The notes under the pieces: generated by a model | The model's database searches: none | Seen by the model: the letters and a program-made list of their open reading frames with translations, nothing else | What the model was told of the DNA's origin: nothing | Part shown: positions 21,424 to 33,168 of the stretch, piece after piece | How positions within the stretch are numbered: position 1 is the stretch's first letter | Layout of the letters: each line of letters opens with the position of its first letter | NCBI RefSeq assembly: GCF_003589595.1 | Contig: NW_020653337.1 | Span: 2,680,935-2,744,934, forward strand | DNA: 64,000 bases | Direction: 5' to 3' | Source of the DNA: Hyposmocoma kahamanoa | Lineage: Eukaryota > Arthropoda > Insecta > Lepidoptera > Cosmopterigidae | Translations under genes and position numbers: made by a program

Positions 21424-21510
21424 TAAAGGGGTCCATTTATTATCCTGCACTGCACCCTGCCCGGCCGTCCGAGAAGGCTGCAGTGCAGGATAAATTAATG
21501 GACCCTTTAA
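21424..21510. repeat. strong hairpin, stem about 29 bp
   Basis: GGGTCCATTTATTATCCTGC at the left pairs with its near-perfect reverse complement ending GGATAAATTAATGGACCC. The loop is C- and G-rich. It could be a very short MITE. No target duplication was fixed. Confidence 0.7.
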
Positions 21511-23207
21511 GTGATGGAACAATCATCGTATTTCTTATAAAAATAATGTATACCTCGTGTTCTCAAGATATCACAAGTGTAAAATTTGCATTTTCCGCCT
21601 CTTGGATTTGGAGCATCGTAGCCCTGCCTTTTAAATCGTTTAGACTAATTTGTTTCTCTGTTGATCCACTGAGAAACTATAGTGCTAAACTTTTCATTAG
21701 ATTATTACTATGCGTTTAGGCATCAAGTCCCTCTTCCCCGATTTTCTATCACACCACCTGACCATAATAAAAAAATCATGCTATTTTATAAAAAGAGTGT
21801 AGGGGGTTTAAACACAGAACGAAGCCACGCTTACTGCGCCCCTGGCAGCCACAATTAAATCCTCAAGCGTGCAGGTGTCAGGGCACGCAGAAAACTATTT
21901 GAGGAAATTCATTGTTTGAATAGCAACACACAAACGACAACCGGCTTAGCCTCCTACGACAAACTACAATGAAAAAGTGATAAATGCAAAATGTACATTA
22001 AAATTGAATTTACATGCTTCAGGCCCAAGCAAGTATGTGTACGGTTTTGTCTGAAAAACGTATTTTCTGAAGAATATATAGCGCTACATTTGAATGCGAT
22101 ATTTTCATTATAGTGTACACTGGGCGTAAACGTGGTCATACGAATATTTTGTCTGATTCTGTATCACTCCACGTATTATGTAACATTATGAACAAATAGG
22201 AGGTAAAACTATCCGAAAAACCCCTTGTGGACAAATTGTCCTTACTCCAGCCAACCTGAGTCCGAAGCCTGTTCCAGATCGACAAAGTCGAAAAAATAAG
22301 GGGCGTTAATGAAAATATGGCGTACGACATTAGCTTTTAAAAACCGACATTGTTCAGTAATAAATATCTTTTTTACATATATATAAAAGTCATTGCTAGA
22401 GCGGGTTTGGAAAGAGTTCTAGATGCAAATGCTGAATCACCATAGGGCTGCTCTGAAAAATTTTCCTAATCTTTACTATAACATAGTCGACAGAGACAAC
22501 ATCAAGTTGCTCGTTGACAAGTGGACTTCAATAAAAGCGTCTTAGAAAAACATTTTTAAAACCGTTGAATATTTGCATAACAAACCAGAAGCAACGCATG
22601 ACAATGGCATTGGAAAATTGAAACTGTAATAACCAGATTCAATTCAAAAATAGCCCGACAAATAATCTGACGTGGTATTAACGCTGGATTTAATTAATTA
22701 ATTAGAATTCATTTAAAATCATCTAGATGATAATGTTAATAAGATAACAGTGATTGCTATTAGTTATATTTTTTTTTAAATAATGATATTTAATAATAAT
22801 ATCAACAGTATTCAACTATAACTAATTGGAAACTAGAGAAAAAAGCAAAAAATTCAAGACATTGCACGAACAGGTCACAGTATCGGAACAATCAAAGTAT
22901 GCAACTTCAATCACGTAGGTTTTCCCACAATGTTGCACATTCCTATCAATAGCCACTGGAAATAAAAAACACTGCGATCAAATTCTCTACCGTAAACACA
23001 AGAATATTTGCGGATACTATAAACGTGCGAGGTATTAACTTGTGACGTTGCCAAATTCGCGATCATGGATCGTTAAATTTGCTGCACGCGTTCGCACCGC
23101 GCGGAGTCACGCGACAGACTGAATCACAAATGCAACAGTACAGACTAGTTGATAGCGAAATTGGTTTCCGATCGTTGGCACATGTCAAACGCAACCTTCT
23201 TGCTCTA
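21511..23207. other. unassigned DNA up to the assembly gap
   Basis: Short frames (21483-21719, 21954-22330) have no recognisable motifs. The last 150 bp before the gap are more GC-rich (CGCGCGGAGTCACGCGACAG). Confidence 0.4.
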
Positions 23208-23217
23208 NNNNNNNNNN
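23208..23217. other. assembly gap (10 N)
   Basis: Ten N. The sequence on the right resumes inside a SINE-a copy, while the left side is not SINE-a. The join is therefore repeat-mediated or the gap size is nominal. Confidence 0.95.
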
Positions 23218-23340
23218 GCAACCTTACCTATTTCTGTCACTAAGCAGTAACGCTTTACTGTGTTCCGATTTTGGAGGACGTGGCATAGGCACTGCACCAG
23301 GCGCAAGACTTGTTCGTTCCGTCACTTGTGTAACAATTTA
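23218..23340 (+). mobile_element. SINE-a fragment after the gap
   Basis: It begins at the ACCTTACCTATTTCTGTC part of the family, skips its middle and ends with CAGGCGCAAGACTTGTTCGT. Confidence 0.6.
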
Positions 23341-23892
23341 CACTAAAAATTATTACTTCTCTTCAAGTCAGTTCATAAAAACTGGAATGTCTCCTATCTT
23401 CGTTGCATTGCGTGCGTAGGTATAATTTTAAGTTCAGGTATAACTGGCCTAGCCTTGTTGACATACACACCTACAATACTCAATCCTTTGGGTTCCCATA
23501 TAGGGGTAGGCAGAGCTTTAAGTGATGCAGTGCAACTAAAGTCACATTTGGCAAATGTGTGGGTTAAGATTGTATATAATCTCGTGTAACTTAGTGCACC
23601 TTATTAAACTATTAAACCCAATCCCGCAGTCGATTTTTATAGCGCGGGATGATAAGTAGCAGATATCTTCTGTTTTCTTAAGGTTCCAGATCAGCATGGA
23701 ACTATAGCCTTGTTAAGTGATTAAAAATTCTATAAAGCCAATGGATATGATATACGGTATTAATGAAAAACAAATGAACTGTAGCGGATCAATAACAGCA
23801 TGCGTCCACAAGAACCGATTTAAAGCGAACGTGGTAAATAATGCATAGTTGGTAGTAAAACGGCGGGTGAGTCAACATTTGAACATACTCGT

Positions 23893-23962
23893 ATTATGTG
23901 TTCTGGGTAGTGCCCCGGAGTCAATTGTAATACTCTGATACTCCGGGGAACTCTTGAGATAA
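23893..23962 (+). mobile_element. SINE-c internal fragment
   Basis: TCTGGGTAGTGCCCCGGAGT and TGATACTCCGG match the body of the tRNA-derived SINE at 52203-52430. Confidence 0.6.
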
Positions 23963-24093
23963 AGTAACTATATGATAAAAGTAGTTATATTGCAACATTT
24001 TTCTACTTTTAATGGAACTTAAATTTTAAATATTTAAAAGTTATGGCCCACAAAAATGTAAAACCATATCCATGTCGTACGGAAATGACATAT

Positions 24094-24399
24094 CGTCGGG
24101 GATAGTGCAAATCCGCGTATGCAGTACCTATTGGCAAAAAGCGCGTATCTGCACCAAACCAAATTTCACAGAAGAGGGATTTAACGTTATTACTTTATTA
24201 TTTCAATGGTTTTCATGTTTGCACAGCAAGCATTAATTTATGTTGTCTACGGACTGATAACAATTGATTCCCGTAAATCACGCTAATTTAGTTGCCACGA
24301 CGTTTACGCGGATTTGATGTGGAGACTAAAATTACCGACATGGAGACTCATAATCAAAATCAAATATGATAGTTACGCGTAATTGCACTATCCCCGACG
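24094..24399 (+). mobile_element. MITE-C, uninterrupted copy (306 bp)
   Basis: The inverted termini are CGTCGGGGATAGTGCAAATC and, from the other end, CGTCGGGGATAGTGCAATTA. ATAT stands on both sides (24090-24093, 24400-24403), which may be a 4-bp target duplication. This copy gives the reference length for the nested copy at 11301-12340. Confidence 0.85.
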
Positions 24400-24531
24400 A
24401 TATGGCTACATTTGTACTTTACCATTGTAACAACACACCAATAACACACCATTGTGTGTGTCGCTTTAATGTGGGTATTGGGAATTATGCAATAAAAAAT
24501 GTATATTATTGCAAAATATTTGTGTATTTTG

Positions 24532-24759
24532 CATTGACCTACAATTATATGGACGTCGGGTCCGCGCTAAAAAGTGTCCGCACTTGTAAGGCGCTAAAAT
24601 CGTATACAGAGCGCCAAACTCCGCTTTAGTCTTCATTTGTTCGACAGACAGCGCGATACTGCGATGACATTACAATTTAAATTTCGAATAGGTTGACTTG
24701 GGACATTTTTTTCGTGGTTTTTGTATTAGACCCGTCGTCCATTTATTTGTAAGTCAATG
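24532..24759. mobile_element. MITE-A copy 4 (228 bp, TSD GTATTTTG)
   Basis: Short subfamily, same orientation as copy 1. Perfect duplications GTATTTTG stand at 24524-24531 and 24760-24767. It lies only 130 bp from the MITE-C copy. Confidence 0.95.
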
Positions 24760-25077
24760 GTATTTTGTAATTGTTCGTCATCCAAAGGACGATTTCCGCC
24801 TTATTCCTACTATAATTTACCGCACAAGGTCACGTACGAATGTGATGGTATTTATTTTTACATAAGACAATAATTTAATTAGAGTTTTCACTCAATTAAA
24901 AATATGTTTAATATAAAATCTTTATTGCCCTATTACATATTAACCCCGTAGATTTTCAATATTTTTTACATGCAATAAAAAGTGGTTTATAACTGCATAA
25001 TTTAATACTAATGTGGTTTTCATGCGCGATGTTTGTGCATTAACCGGGTTAGTTTATGGGTCATGATCTTTTCTATG

Positions 25078-25180
25078 CAGAGGCGTGGATGGCGGGATGA
25101 CCTAAATGCGTTCTTGAATGACTGTGGTTAGAGAGAGTTGAAACTTCGAGGGAGAGGCCCAACAGTGGGACAATATAGTA
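25078..25180 (+). pseudogene. LINE 3'-end fragment (RTE-like group)
   Basis: The frames read RGWRDDLNAFLND, then after a shift ETSREAQQWDN-like residues. The DNA has GAGAGGCCCAACAGTGGGAC, the usual end of this group of lepidopteran LINEs. Only about 100 bp remain. Confidence 0.5.
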
Positions 25181-25407
25181 GTTTAATGAAAAAAGACAAA
25201 ATTAAGTGTAGTTGTAGGTATTTCAATTATCTTCCACAGCCCGACTACACCCAAAGCAGTAGTTTGTGCCGTCGCCGACATCTTGCTGGTCTCATCTATC
25301 TAAGAGCCGTAACTTTGACGATGATGTACAACCACTTAATAGCAACCATTTGATTGTCGCTTTATGTCCATCTGTCATCATCACCACGCCTGACATTTGA
25401 TTTTTTT

Positions 25408-25692
25408 AATATCTAGTGAAAAAGTCGTCCGCCTGATGGTAAGCTACAACGCCTGTCCATGACAGTTGCAGTGCCACTCAGAGTTTTAAATCGCAAAAAT
25501 CTAAGGGGCGCTGCCACTGCGCCCGTCACCCTGAGACATACGTCGATAAGTCCCAGGTGCCTGTAATTTCACCAGCACCCTTACCATTCAAAACCGGAAC
25601 GCAGTAACGCTGACATTACTGCTTGGCGGCAGAAACAGGTAAGGTGCGAGCACTTCCCTGGACCAACTCTTTCACAAGGAGCTCTACTGCTA
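25408..25692 (-). mobile_element. SINE-a, near full length
   Basis: All family blocks are present in reverse, from the tail side (TTTTTTAATATCTAGTG) to the 5' end GGAGCTCTACTGCTACTAAA. The 68-codon frame at 25623 lies over it and is not a gene. Confidence 0.85.
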
Positions 25693-25880
25693 CTAAATCA
25701 ACAAGACATCAAGATACCAAAGACAAATTAATTTGCAGAAATGTAGTTATTTTCGTTTTAACCCAGAATTATTTAAAATCTTCACAAATCTTAATACTGG
25801 CTGGCTGGATTTTACATTTACAGTCATGAATTTATTAAAAAACCTGTATGTTCATGAATCAAAAAATAGAATGTTCCAGT

Positions 25881-26166
25881 CATTGACTTACAAATATATG
25901 GACGTCGGGTCCGCGCTAAAAAGTGTCCGAACTTATAGGGCGTTAAAATCGTATACAGAGCGTCATTCACGCTTTAGTCTTCGTTTGTTCGACTGACAGC
26001 GAAGCAAGCAAAATTAGACAGTATTGCGATGACATTACAATTTTAATTCACCGTTTTAGCTTTTTCATATTCCTTTACATGTCACTACGTTTAAATAGGT
26101 TGACTTGGGACATTTTTTTCGTGGTTTTTGTATTAGACCCATCGTCCATTTATTTGTAAGTCAATG
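25881..26166. mobile_element. MITE-A copy 5 (286 bp, TSD GTTCCAGT)
   Basis: Long subfamily. Perfect 8-bp duplications GTTCCAGT stand at 25873-25880 and 26167-26174. Confidence 0.95.
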
Positions 26167-26174
26167 GTTCCAGT

Positions 26175-28130
26175 CTCGAAATATTTATGACATAAGAAAT
26201 TAGTTTTCAGGGCACCGCGCATAGAAACAAACATACAACTTTCGAGAAATGGCCATTAAAGTTCTGTAAGATTAAATTTGAAAAAGCGAGATTTTCGTTT
26301 AATGGCGGTATTGATTTAAGCGTGCAATATATTTCCAAAAACATTAACCATTTAAAGAGAGGCGTTGTACCGAAAAATTATGAAGATAAACACAAGCATG
26401 ACTATTTACGACAGGCAAACAGATGGCGGCAAACGACTACGCACAACTACAAAACACAAAACTAGGCGATATCAATAAACTTCCACAGTCCAATGTAATT
26501 AATATTGCGTCACATGTTGTTAAAAGACTGAACTTATTAAACGTAAATTAAAAAGTTATCGATCTCGACATGTGGAATGTCGGACCACTATCTTATCATC
26601 AGATTTAATTGTTTAATGCACGGAAAAAAAGGATTTCTACTAATAAGAAAGAGCAATTTCTCAAAATATTTGCTAATTCTGAAAAAATATTTATTGAAAG
26701 TAATAAAATATTGTCATTACAAAAATACTGCTTATCTTTTTCTAATACAATTTTACTCTTAACTTTATTCTAACTTTTAGACAAATATATTCACTGATTT
26801 TATTTCATTTCTAATTAATTAATTGGACATTACTTACATCAAGAAATTTTTATCTCTTACATCAAATTTAAATAATCTTAAATGAATTCAAAATTTCCTG
26901 GGTGTATTTAAGAAAATATATTCTTAAACAAAAAAAGAAGTAGTTTGCTATACAGATTAATATTCTATATTCTAGAGTATATTTTTAAAGCAATATTTCG
27001 TTGCGTTTTCATAGTCAATGTTGTCGTGACATGGCGCCGAAGGCGCACGCGGTAACGATTACTTTTACTTGTGCTTGTAATCATAAAAATCATAAACAGT
27101 CATTTATCCAAAGAAACAATACTATATAAGAAATTTGGTTACAGCATGAAATCAAACTACACTTGTAACAAGCACAACTTTAACATGCAATTAGTTCCAT
27201 CACGCCACTGCTAGATGGCATTAGTTGTGCTCTGAAACGCACTATCGTTTTGTTAACTTCAATATTATAAGTCATCTCATATATTTTGAATTGTTAGTGC
27301 TTTCTGCCGCTGTAGCATTTATACGGCACTGACTAGTAGTCAAGTATTTGAGAAGATTCCGTTCTATTTCTGCTACTTTAAGGTTTGGCACTGAACTGTG
27401 TGCTTTCACGCTAGTGAGACATACCGTTGGGTCCATAACCCTGTAAATTTACCCTTTTTGATATTAGAAAACATTAATCTTCAGTCAAACAATTAAGTAC
27501 CTCTCAATTTTTCATTCTTTTTTTTTGCAAATCAAAATCGGACATTTCTAATAACAAATAAATATTTTGTTGAATCTTGAGTGGCTTTGTAACTTGAAGT
27601 AAATTAATATGCTCTTGGATTAAATATTTCTGTCTTATAACTAAAATACACTTTTGAGACGTTTTTTTACTATTATCAAGTAATTATTCTCTAGCGCCTA
27701 TAGGGAGAGGGTCGTTTTGTTGGATTTAATAAATTTGTCTTCATAAAAAGAATTTTGTCTTTTTCTAAGTAATCTGTTTTTACCGTGTGCCAACAGAAGA
27801 TTCGCGAAAAGTCAACGCCTGAAGATCACAAATATCGATATTGGTTCAATCGATGACGTGGAAAATGTTTGTTCAGTTGTTTTCGTGAATGTATTTCAGT
27901 GTAAATAAAATTATATCGTTCACGAACACGTTAAATAGCTTGCCAAAAACGTTTTAATAGGAAGATATTTGTTGAATTTCAATACTCCATTTGACGTAAT
28001 TTTTCGAACAGTATTGACGCAATTTTAGTTTGAAATGACATGAATGCAATTCGGTTTCTTGTCCTTCAGAGTATTATGTTCCATTTTTATGTCGTCAATT
28101 GACTAAACGGTCCGTGAATTAAAAGAAACG
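26175..28130. other. unassigned AT-rich DNA
   Basis: No gene, SINE or inverted repeat recognised in about 2 kb. Scattered short frames look random. Confidence 0.4.
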
Positions 28131-28135
28131 TTTTA

Positions 28136-28205
28136 GATGGCTCTGTGGCCGAACTGTTACCATGCCTGTAGTGATTCCAAGACTGGATCGCCTAATACTT
28201 TGTAA
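28136..28205 (+). mobile_element. SINE head fragment (tRNA-like)
   Basis: GGCTCTGTGGCCGAACTGTTAC is a box-A-like head of the SINE-c/SINE-d kind. The box B position is worn (GACTGGATCGCC). Confidence 0.45.
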
Positions 28206-28908
28206 CGATGGGGCACTAAAAGTATGGTCCCATACAAAAAATGCACATTTTATTGTTTTCTTACTAAACTGTTAGATTTATGGCAAAATGTGATATGACA
28301 TTATTTAATTAGGACAATAGGCTATCTCCATTGGCATTTTTTTAGAGAGGTATCGTGAAAAATATCCAATGTCCGCAATATCGCTGATCCGACCCACTGT
28401 GTCGCAAAGTTAAGATAAATGTAGTGTACAGACAGCAAGATCAACATAAGTAAAAAAGAGGTCTCCATACGTCAACTGTAACCATTGCTTACTAGAGCTT
28501 GCAAAGTCTGATTCCATGTTTAGGAATATGGAGGTCATGCTGTTTTGGTATGCAGTCTACCTCTTAAATCAGCAAATCCAGTCATACATAATCTGTAAAT
28601 TCCTACCTTTTAGAACAACATTTCAAAGACTGATATGCGGTTATTCGTGGAACAAACAATATTAATAGCTAAAATGCACGTGCGGGTTCTAAAATTCTCT
28701 TTATAAATACTCCTGTCTATACAAACGACATTGATATATTCAATAATCGGTAATAATATTCCAGTGGATTGGATAGTAGGATGCACCCAAATAGTATCGA
28801 ACAAACATGATCACGTTTTCAAGGGTAGCATTCACGTTTCCCTCACGTTGCTCGTGACGTCTTGATGCAGACGTATTAGCACGATGTGTTCTGCTTTATA
28901 TGCACTTA

Positions 28909-29081
28909 CGTCCACTTGCAATAGCAACGTAATTTCGTAATTGCTTATAAAACCAATACGTCTTATTCGAACTTAAACCAATGCTTAAATTGATAAGACA
29001 CTCTTAACATAATATATTAAGAGTGTCTTTTGCATTACAAACATTGGTTTAAGACATACCTAAGTTTAGTGTAAGTGGACA
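28909..29081. mobile_element. MITE-D copy 1 (palindromic)
   Basis: The right part TTGGTTTAAGACATACCTAA ... GTGTAAGTGGACA and the core AAACCAATGCTTAAATTGAT match 50843-50980. The left side contains an extra ~50 bp between GTCCACTTGCA and the core. Confidence 0.7.
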
Positions 29082-29089
29082 CAAGTCTT

Positions 29090-30450
29090 GTAACAAAACT
29101 TAATTAAATTAAAAAAAAATCAGCAAGTACGTCAAGAGATATTACAGAGATTCCTAAATGATGTGCTCAAAACTCTGGTAAATGCTTCATGGTTTACATA
29201 AATTTATGATATTCATGATTATCTGAAAATCCCTACAGTCAAACATGAGATAAGTAGCATGACAAAAGCCTGTAAAGACAGAATCTCATGACATGAAAAC
29301 AGACTTGCACAACCTCTGAATGAACCTCTAAATAACAGACGATTTAACATGCGCCACACGTGGGATTAAGGGAAGGAGAAATTGGAAAGACGGAAGCAGC
29401 CAAACGCAGGGCGGGCGAGCCTAACACGTTAAATAGATCACAACAAAATAACTGCTCATGGTCCATGGACCTCTTTTAAGTCACCATCCGTAGGCTAACA
29501 ACTCGTCGAAATCAATTTAATGAACACAAACACGATAGTTTTACTGTACGTAGTTGGGTAGTCTCAAGACTGCAGCATCAAACCAGGTTACCATTATTAT
29601 TGTAATGTCATTATGTTTCCACAGTACCATATTTCAAATCAATCGGACAAATAGGAAATAAAGACTCAAAAAAACAATAAAGACTCTTTTTACAACTGCG
29701 ATCCCTACAGTAACTAAGAAAAGAGCTAATGATATTTAAACAGTTGACCAGATGTCCATCAAGCATAGCCAAGAACCATCCCGTATAAATTAACGTTTAA
29801 AAAACCGGTTTAAGATTTGTTATCCGGGAGTAAAAAGGAATCATTAAGAATTTTTCGCAGTGATAGTGGCGAGATTGCTTACTACTTTGCATAGGATCCT
29901 GAACCAATCGATCTACCTGGAAATCTGCACTCTTGACTTGAGCTATTTTCAAATCACGTGCAGTTTTTTTTATCTAGATATTAATAGTCAAGAAACAACG
30001 CGAGGAAACATGTACTTCGAAGAAAATTCGCAAAAACCTTCAAAGTGGTGTAGTCTTTCCTTCTCTAATCAGTAGATCCAGCGATGAACAGTATAGGAAT
30101 TGATGATATAGAGTGATTTTTAATCTTCATAGCAATCTTCATGGATGAATGGTTTAATTTGAAATGATAAGATTTTAACTCTCTTTTGTAAAACTGCTCA
30201 AAAGACGAAATGGGCAGAAGCAATTTTGCACAAGCCAGTGGTTCGTAGGGTCGAGTACGCGACGACAAGCTCAACGATTATTGAGGTGAAAATGATACCT
30301 GTACCGTTATTTTAAGATTATCCGAAGGCAACATTTTAGTTTTGAATCAGAATCTTATTGTAAATATATAAGAGGATGAAATACCTAGAGATATTATGTA
30401 ATTCGAAGTTGTCTACTAAAGATTGTCCTTAGTTAGGATTCTCTTGATAT
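29090..30450. other. unassigned AT-rich DNA
   Basis: No convincing gene or repeat. The 69- to 71-codon frames near 29860-30274 have no motifs. Confidence 0.4.
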
Positions 30451-30456
30451 TTTAGG

Positions 30457-30637
30457 GTCGTATTCTAGAACTCTACCCAATGCTCAAGTCAGGATTGCAC
30501 TGGAAACACAAGCACTGGCAATACGACTAAAGTCTAAAGACTAAAGACTTAATAGCAGGGACTTGAGTATGATTTCGAGTGCTTTAAACCATACTCAAAT
30601 CCTGACTTGAGCATTGAGTAGAGATCTAGAATACGAC
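30457..30637. mobile_element. inverted-repeat element MITE-E (181 bp)
   Basis: The left end GTCGTATTCTAGAACTCTAC and the continuing CAATGCTCAAGTCAGGATT are matched by the reverse complement of the right end over about 40 bp with few differences. Only one copy lies in the window and no target duplication was fixed. Confidence 0.7.
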
Positions 30638-30764
30638 TCTTAGAGTGGTTTACCGTCTCATGGTTACTAGCCTTGAACATCGCCGTAAAGTTGCATATTT
30701 ATCAGTTTTCTACAAGCTATATCATGGAGCGTGCAACGGAATTGCATGAAATAATTTCGCCATC

Positions 30765-31000
30765 CCCTTATTATCATAGGGATATACGCTTCCACATTTA
30801 TGTGGCGTACAGCATTGGAGCGGAATTTCCTGCCTGCAGATTTGTTCCCTGAAAGTTATAACATGAGTCTTTGCGAGGCGAGTGAAAAAGGCATCTCATA
30901 GGCGTGCATGCTCCATTGTGGTCGACCTCATCGCCACTTTCCATCAGATGAGTTGGAGGTCAAATGGACACTTACTTTTTTGCATAAAAAAAGTTGACAA
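30765..31000 (+). pseudogene. Jockey/CR1-type LINE ORF2 3' end, decayed
   Basis: One frame reads ERNFLPADLFPESYNMSLCE, then EKGIS and a stop. The expected family pattern is W-N-x-L-P-A-E-x-F-P followed by N-R-H-L. The DNA ends in TTGCATAAAAAAAG. It is a short 3' remnant. Confidence 0.5.
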
Positions 31001-31223
31001 GGTTGAACTAATGATAAGCGTTTATAGCAATACTTTTAAAGCAACGTCCACCACAATGTAACTGCAATCTACGGAGTGTGTTAACCTACAAACAAAAGTT
31101 TTTAGTACTTCAACTTCGCCGTCCCTGGGCACGTACATTTGGTTACAATGTACTTAACGTTGTGATCGTCTTCAATTCATTTTACTTCCCTCTGCTAAAC
31201 ACTCTTTCTAGGAAAGGAATTAG

Positions 31224-31266
31224 GTCATAGTCCATCCAGCTGGTCAATGCGGGTTTGGACTTTATA
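31224..31266 (-). mobile_element. SINE-e fragment
   Basis: TAGGTCATAGTCCATCCAGC and TCAATGCGGGTTTGGACTT match the middle of the SINE-e family (the 'ccacgctggcc ... gcgggttgg' part). Confidence 0.45.
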
Positions 31267-31269
31267 CGA

Positions 31270-32890
31270 AATAAACATAATTCTGGGTACTACAAAGAAA
31301 TAACAATGTTTCGTGAAAATTTCACGAAAATGATAAGTAATTAAAAATACACAACCAAAATGTTCCCTAAATTTTAAGTAATCATAGCTTCGAAATAAAA
31401 ATATATTTTAAATTTAAGAAACCCTTCAGTAATCTATTAATATTTAAAAAAGTAATTTTTCGTATTGATCCGGAGAAGGATCACCTTCCCAACTGTTCAC
31501 TGTTCTGTTATGGAGAAACTGTATTGGAAATAATTTATATAACTCATGTTGTACACGCGACCATTCATAATGGAAAGCCAGTAAAACGATTATTTCTGGA
31601 ACCAATAAGTTAGAACAACAATGGTTGACGTCACGTAGAGGTCACCACGTTCCGTTCTGTGTTAGTTTAAACTTTGCGATAACACAACTCCATACGATGG
31701 GCGATTGAAAAGTAATCTACCTAAATATGATTCAAAAGACGACTATGGTTCAATATCCCTGCAAGGGAAATGCACTAATTATATTTGTTACAGAGGTCAA
31801 GCAGTTGGGATTTTAAAATTTTGCTTTTATTCACGACATGTCCATACAAAGCGAAACGTAATAAACAAGTGTGGCTAATTTTGAAAAAAGAACTAACAGC
31901 GAATATGTCACGTAGTAGTAGTACAATTGGTCATCTTTCTGGACAGGCTAAGGCGTCTAATTGGCCATGCTGCCCACGGAAGAAAAAAAAAAAACAATGG
32001 AAGTGCCCAAGCCTCGATTACTATCAGAATCTCTGTCGTCAGAACTCACACGTTCATAGTTTGAAACACTGAAATCTTGATAATTATTGGTAGTTTTTAA
32101 TTTAAAAAGAAATAACAAATTCTGGACTGTTAATATAACTTAAACTTTACCCCGGCATATCGTTCAAAGTTCAATGCCTATTATTGCAAGTTATGACGTT
32201 TTGCTTTTATATTGACATTTCGATCAATGTGCTGTCATCTAGCTATCAATAGATGAACGACGATGAATACGAGATCTTTACTTAGTTTTCCAAAAAAGAA
32301 GCGACCATATTGCAGCAGTATAAAGTTTACTTTCGTTTTTTCTAACAAAAAAAGATAAACAGAAAATTGAAAATTTATTAAATGAAATAAAATGAGATAA
32401 TAGATAATATATTACAAGTGCGACTTACATTTTTGCACTGTAAAGTAGCTAAATAATGCGTTTTTGAACGATTTTCGAGACTTAGCGCGACCATAACGCG
32501 AAAGCGAAAAGTGCGGTTCGAGTTGAAGAGTTGAGTATGTGGAATTTCGCGTACTGTTATCACATGTAATCCGTAGTTATTGTTCTGCGATCCTGCCAGA
32601 TTTAAATTGTAATTTGTCTTCTATAGTTTAAAATTTCAGACATTTTTTGGCAGGTAATCGGTATATCTTGATGGAAGCCATTTTGAAACTCCCAAATACG
32701 GGCCAGTATTATTGTTTAATTGGGAAATGTCAAAAGAGGTTACTTTTCAGCCGCCACTCGTACATGCTGCCGGGTCTCATCCATTTATTTCCACAAGTGC
32801 TTCCAATATTTTTCGAAATAATAGAGCATGAGTGACATGAATTGTCATCAGTCAATTAATTTTCATGCATAAGTAAAAAAAGCAAAGTAA
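31270..32890. other. unassigned DNA left of the Transib
   Basis: AT-rich. A 95-codon frame at 31785-32072 includes an A-run and has no motifs. Nothing suggests a host exon. Confidence 0.4.
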
Positions 32891-32895
32891 CGTGC

Positions 32896-32928
32896 CACAT
32901 AGGAGTATTTGACTCAAAAATCCGGTCA
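32896..32928 (+). repeat. Transib left TIR with RSS-like order
   Basis: The heptamer-like CACATAG is followed by an 11- to 12-bp spacer and the A-rich TCAAAAATC, which matches 7 of 9 bases of the RAG nonamer consensus ACAAAAACC. The right TIR has TCTAAAATC in the same place. Confidence 0.6.
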
Positions 32929-33168
32929 AAATGATTTATTGGTTTTTTCTTCTTTGTGATGAAATAAAACACAATAAAAATAGTTTCTAGGTACATATTT
33001 TATATTAAATACATTAAAAATATCAATACAATATAAATTATACAGAAAAAATGTTTTAGAGCTATAAGTACATGATAATACAAAAAAAACAATTACAAAT
33101 AAAAATTAACAAAGAAAAACGGCTTAAATCTAAGATACTTAGAAATAAACAATAAAAAAATCTCTATT

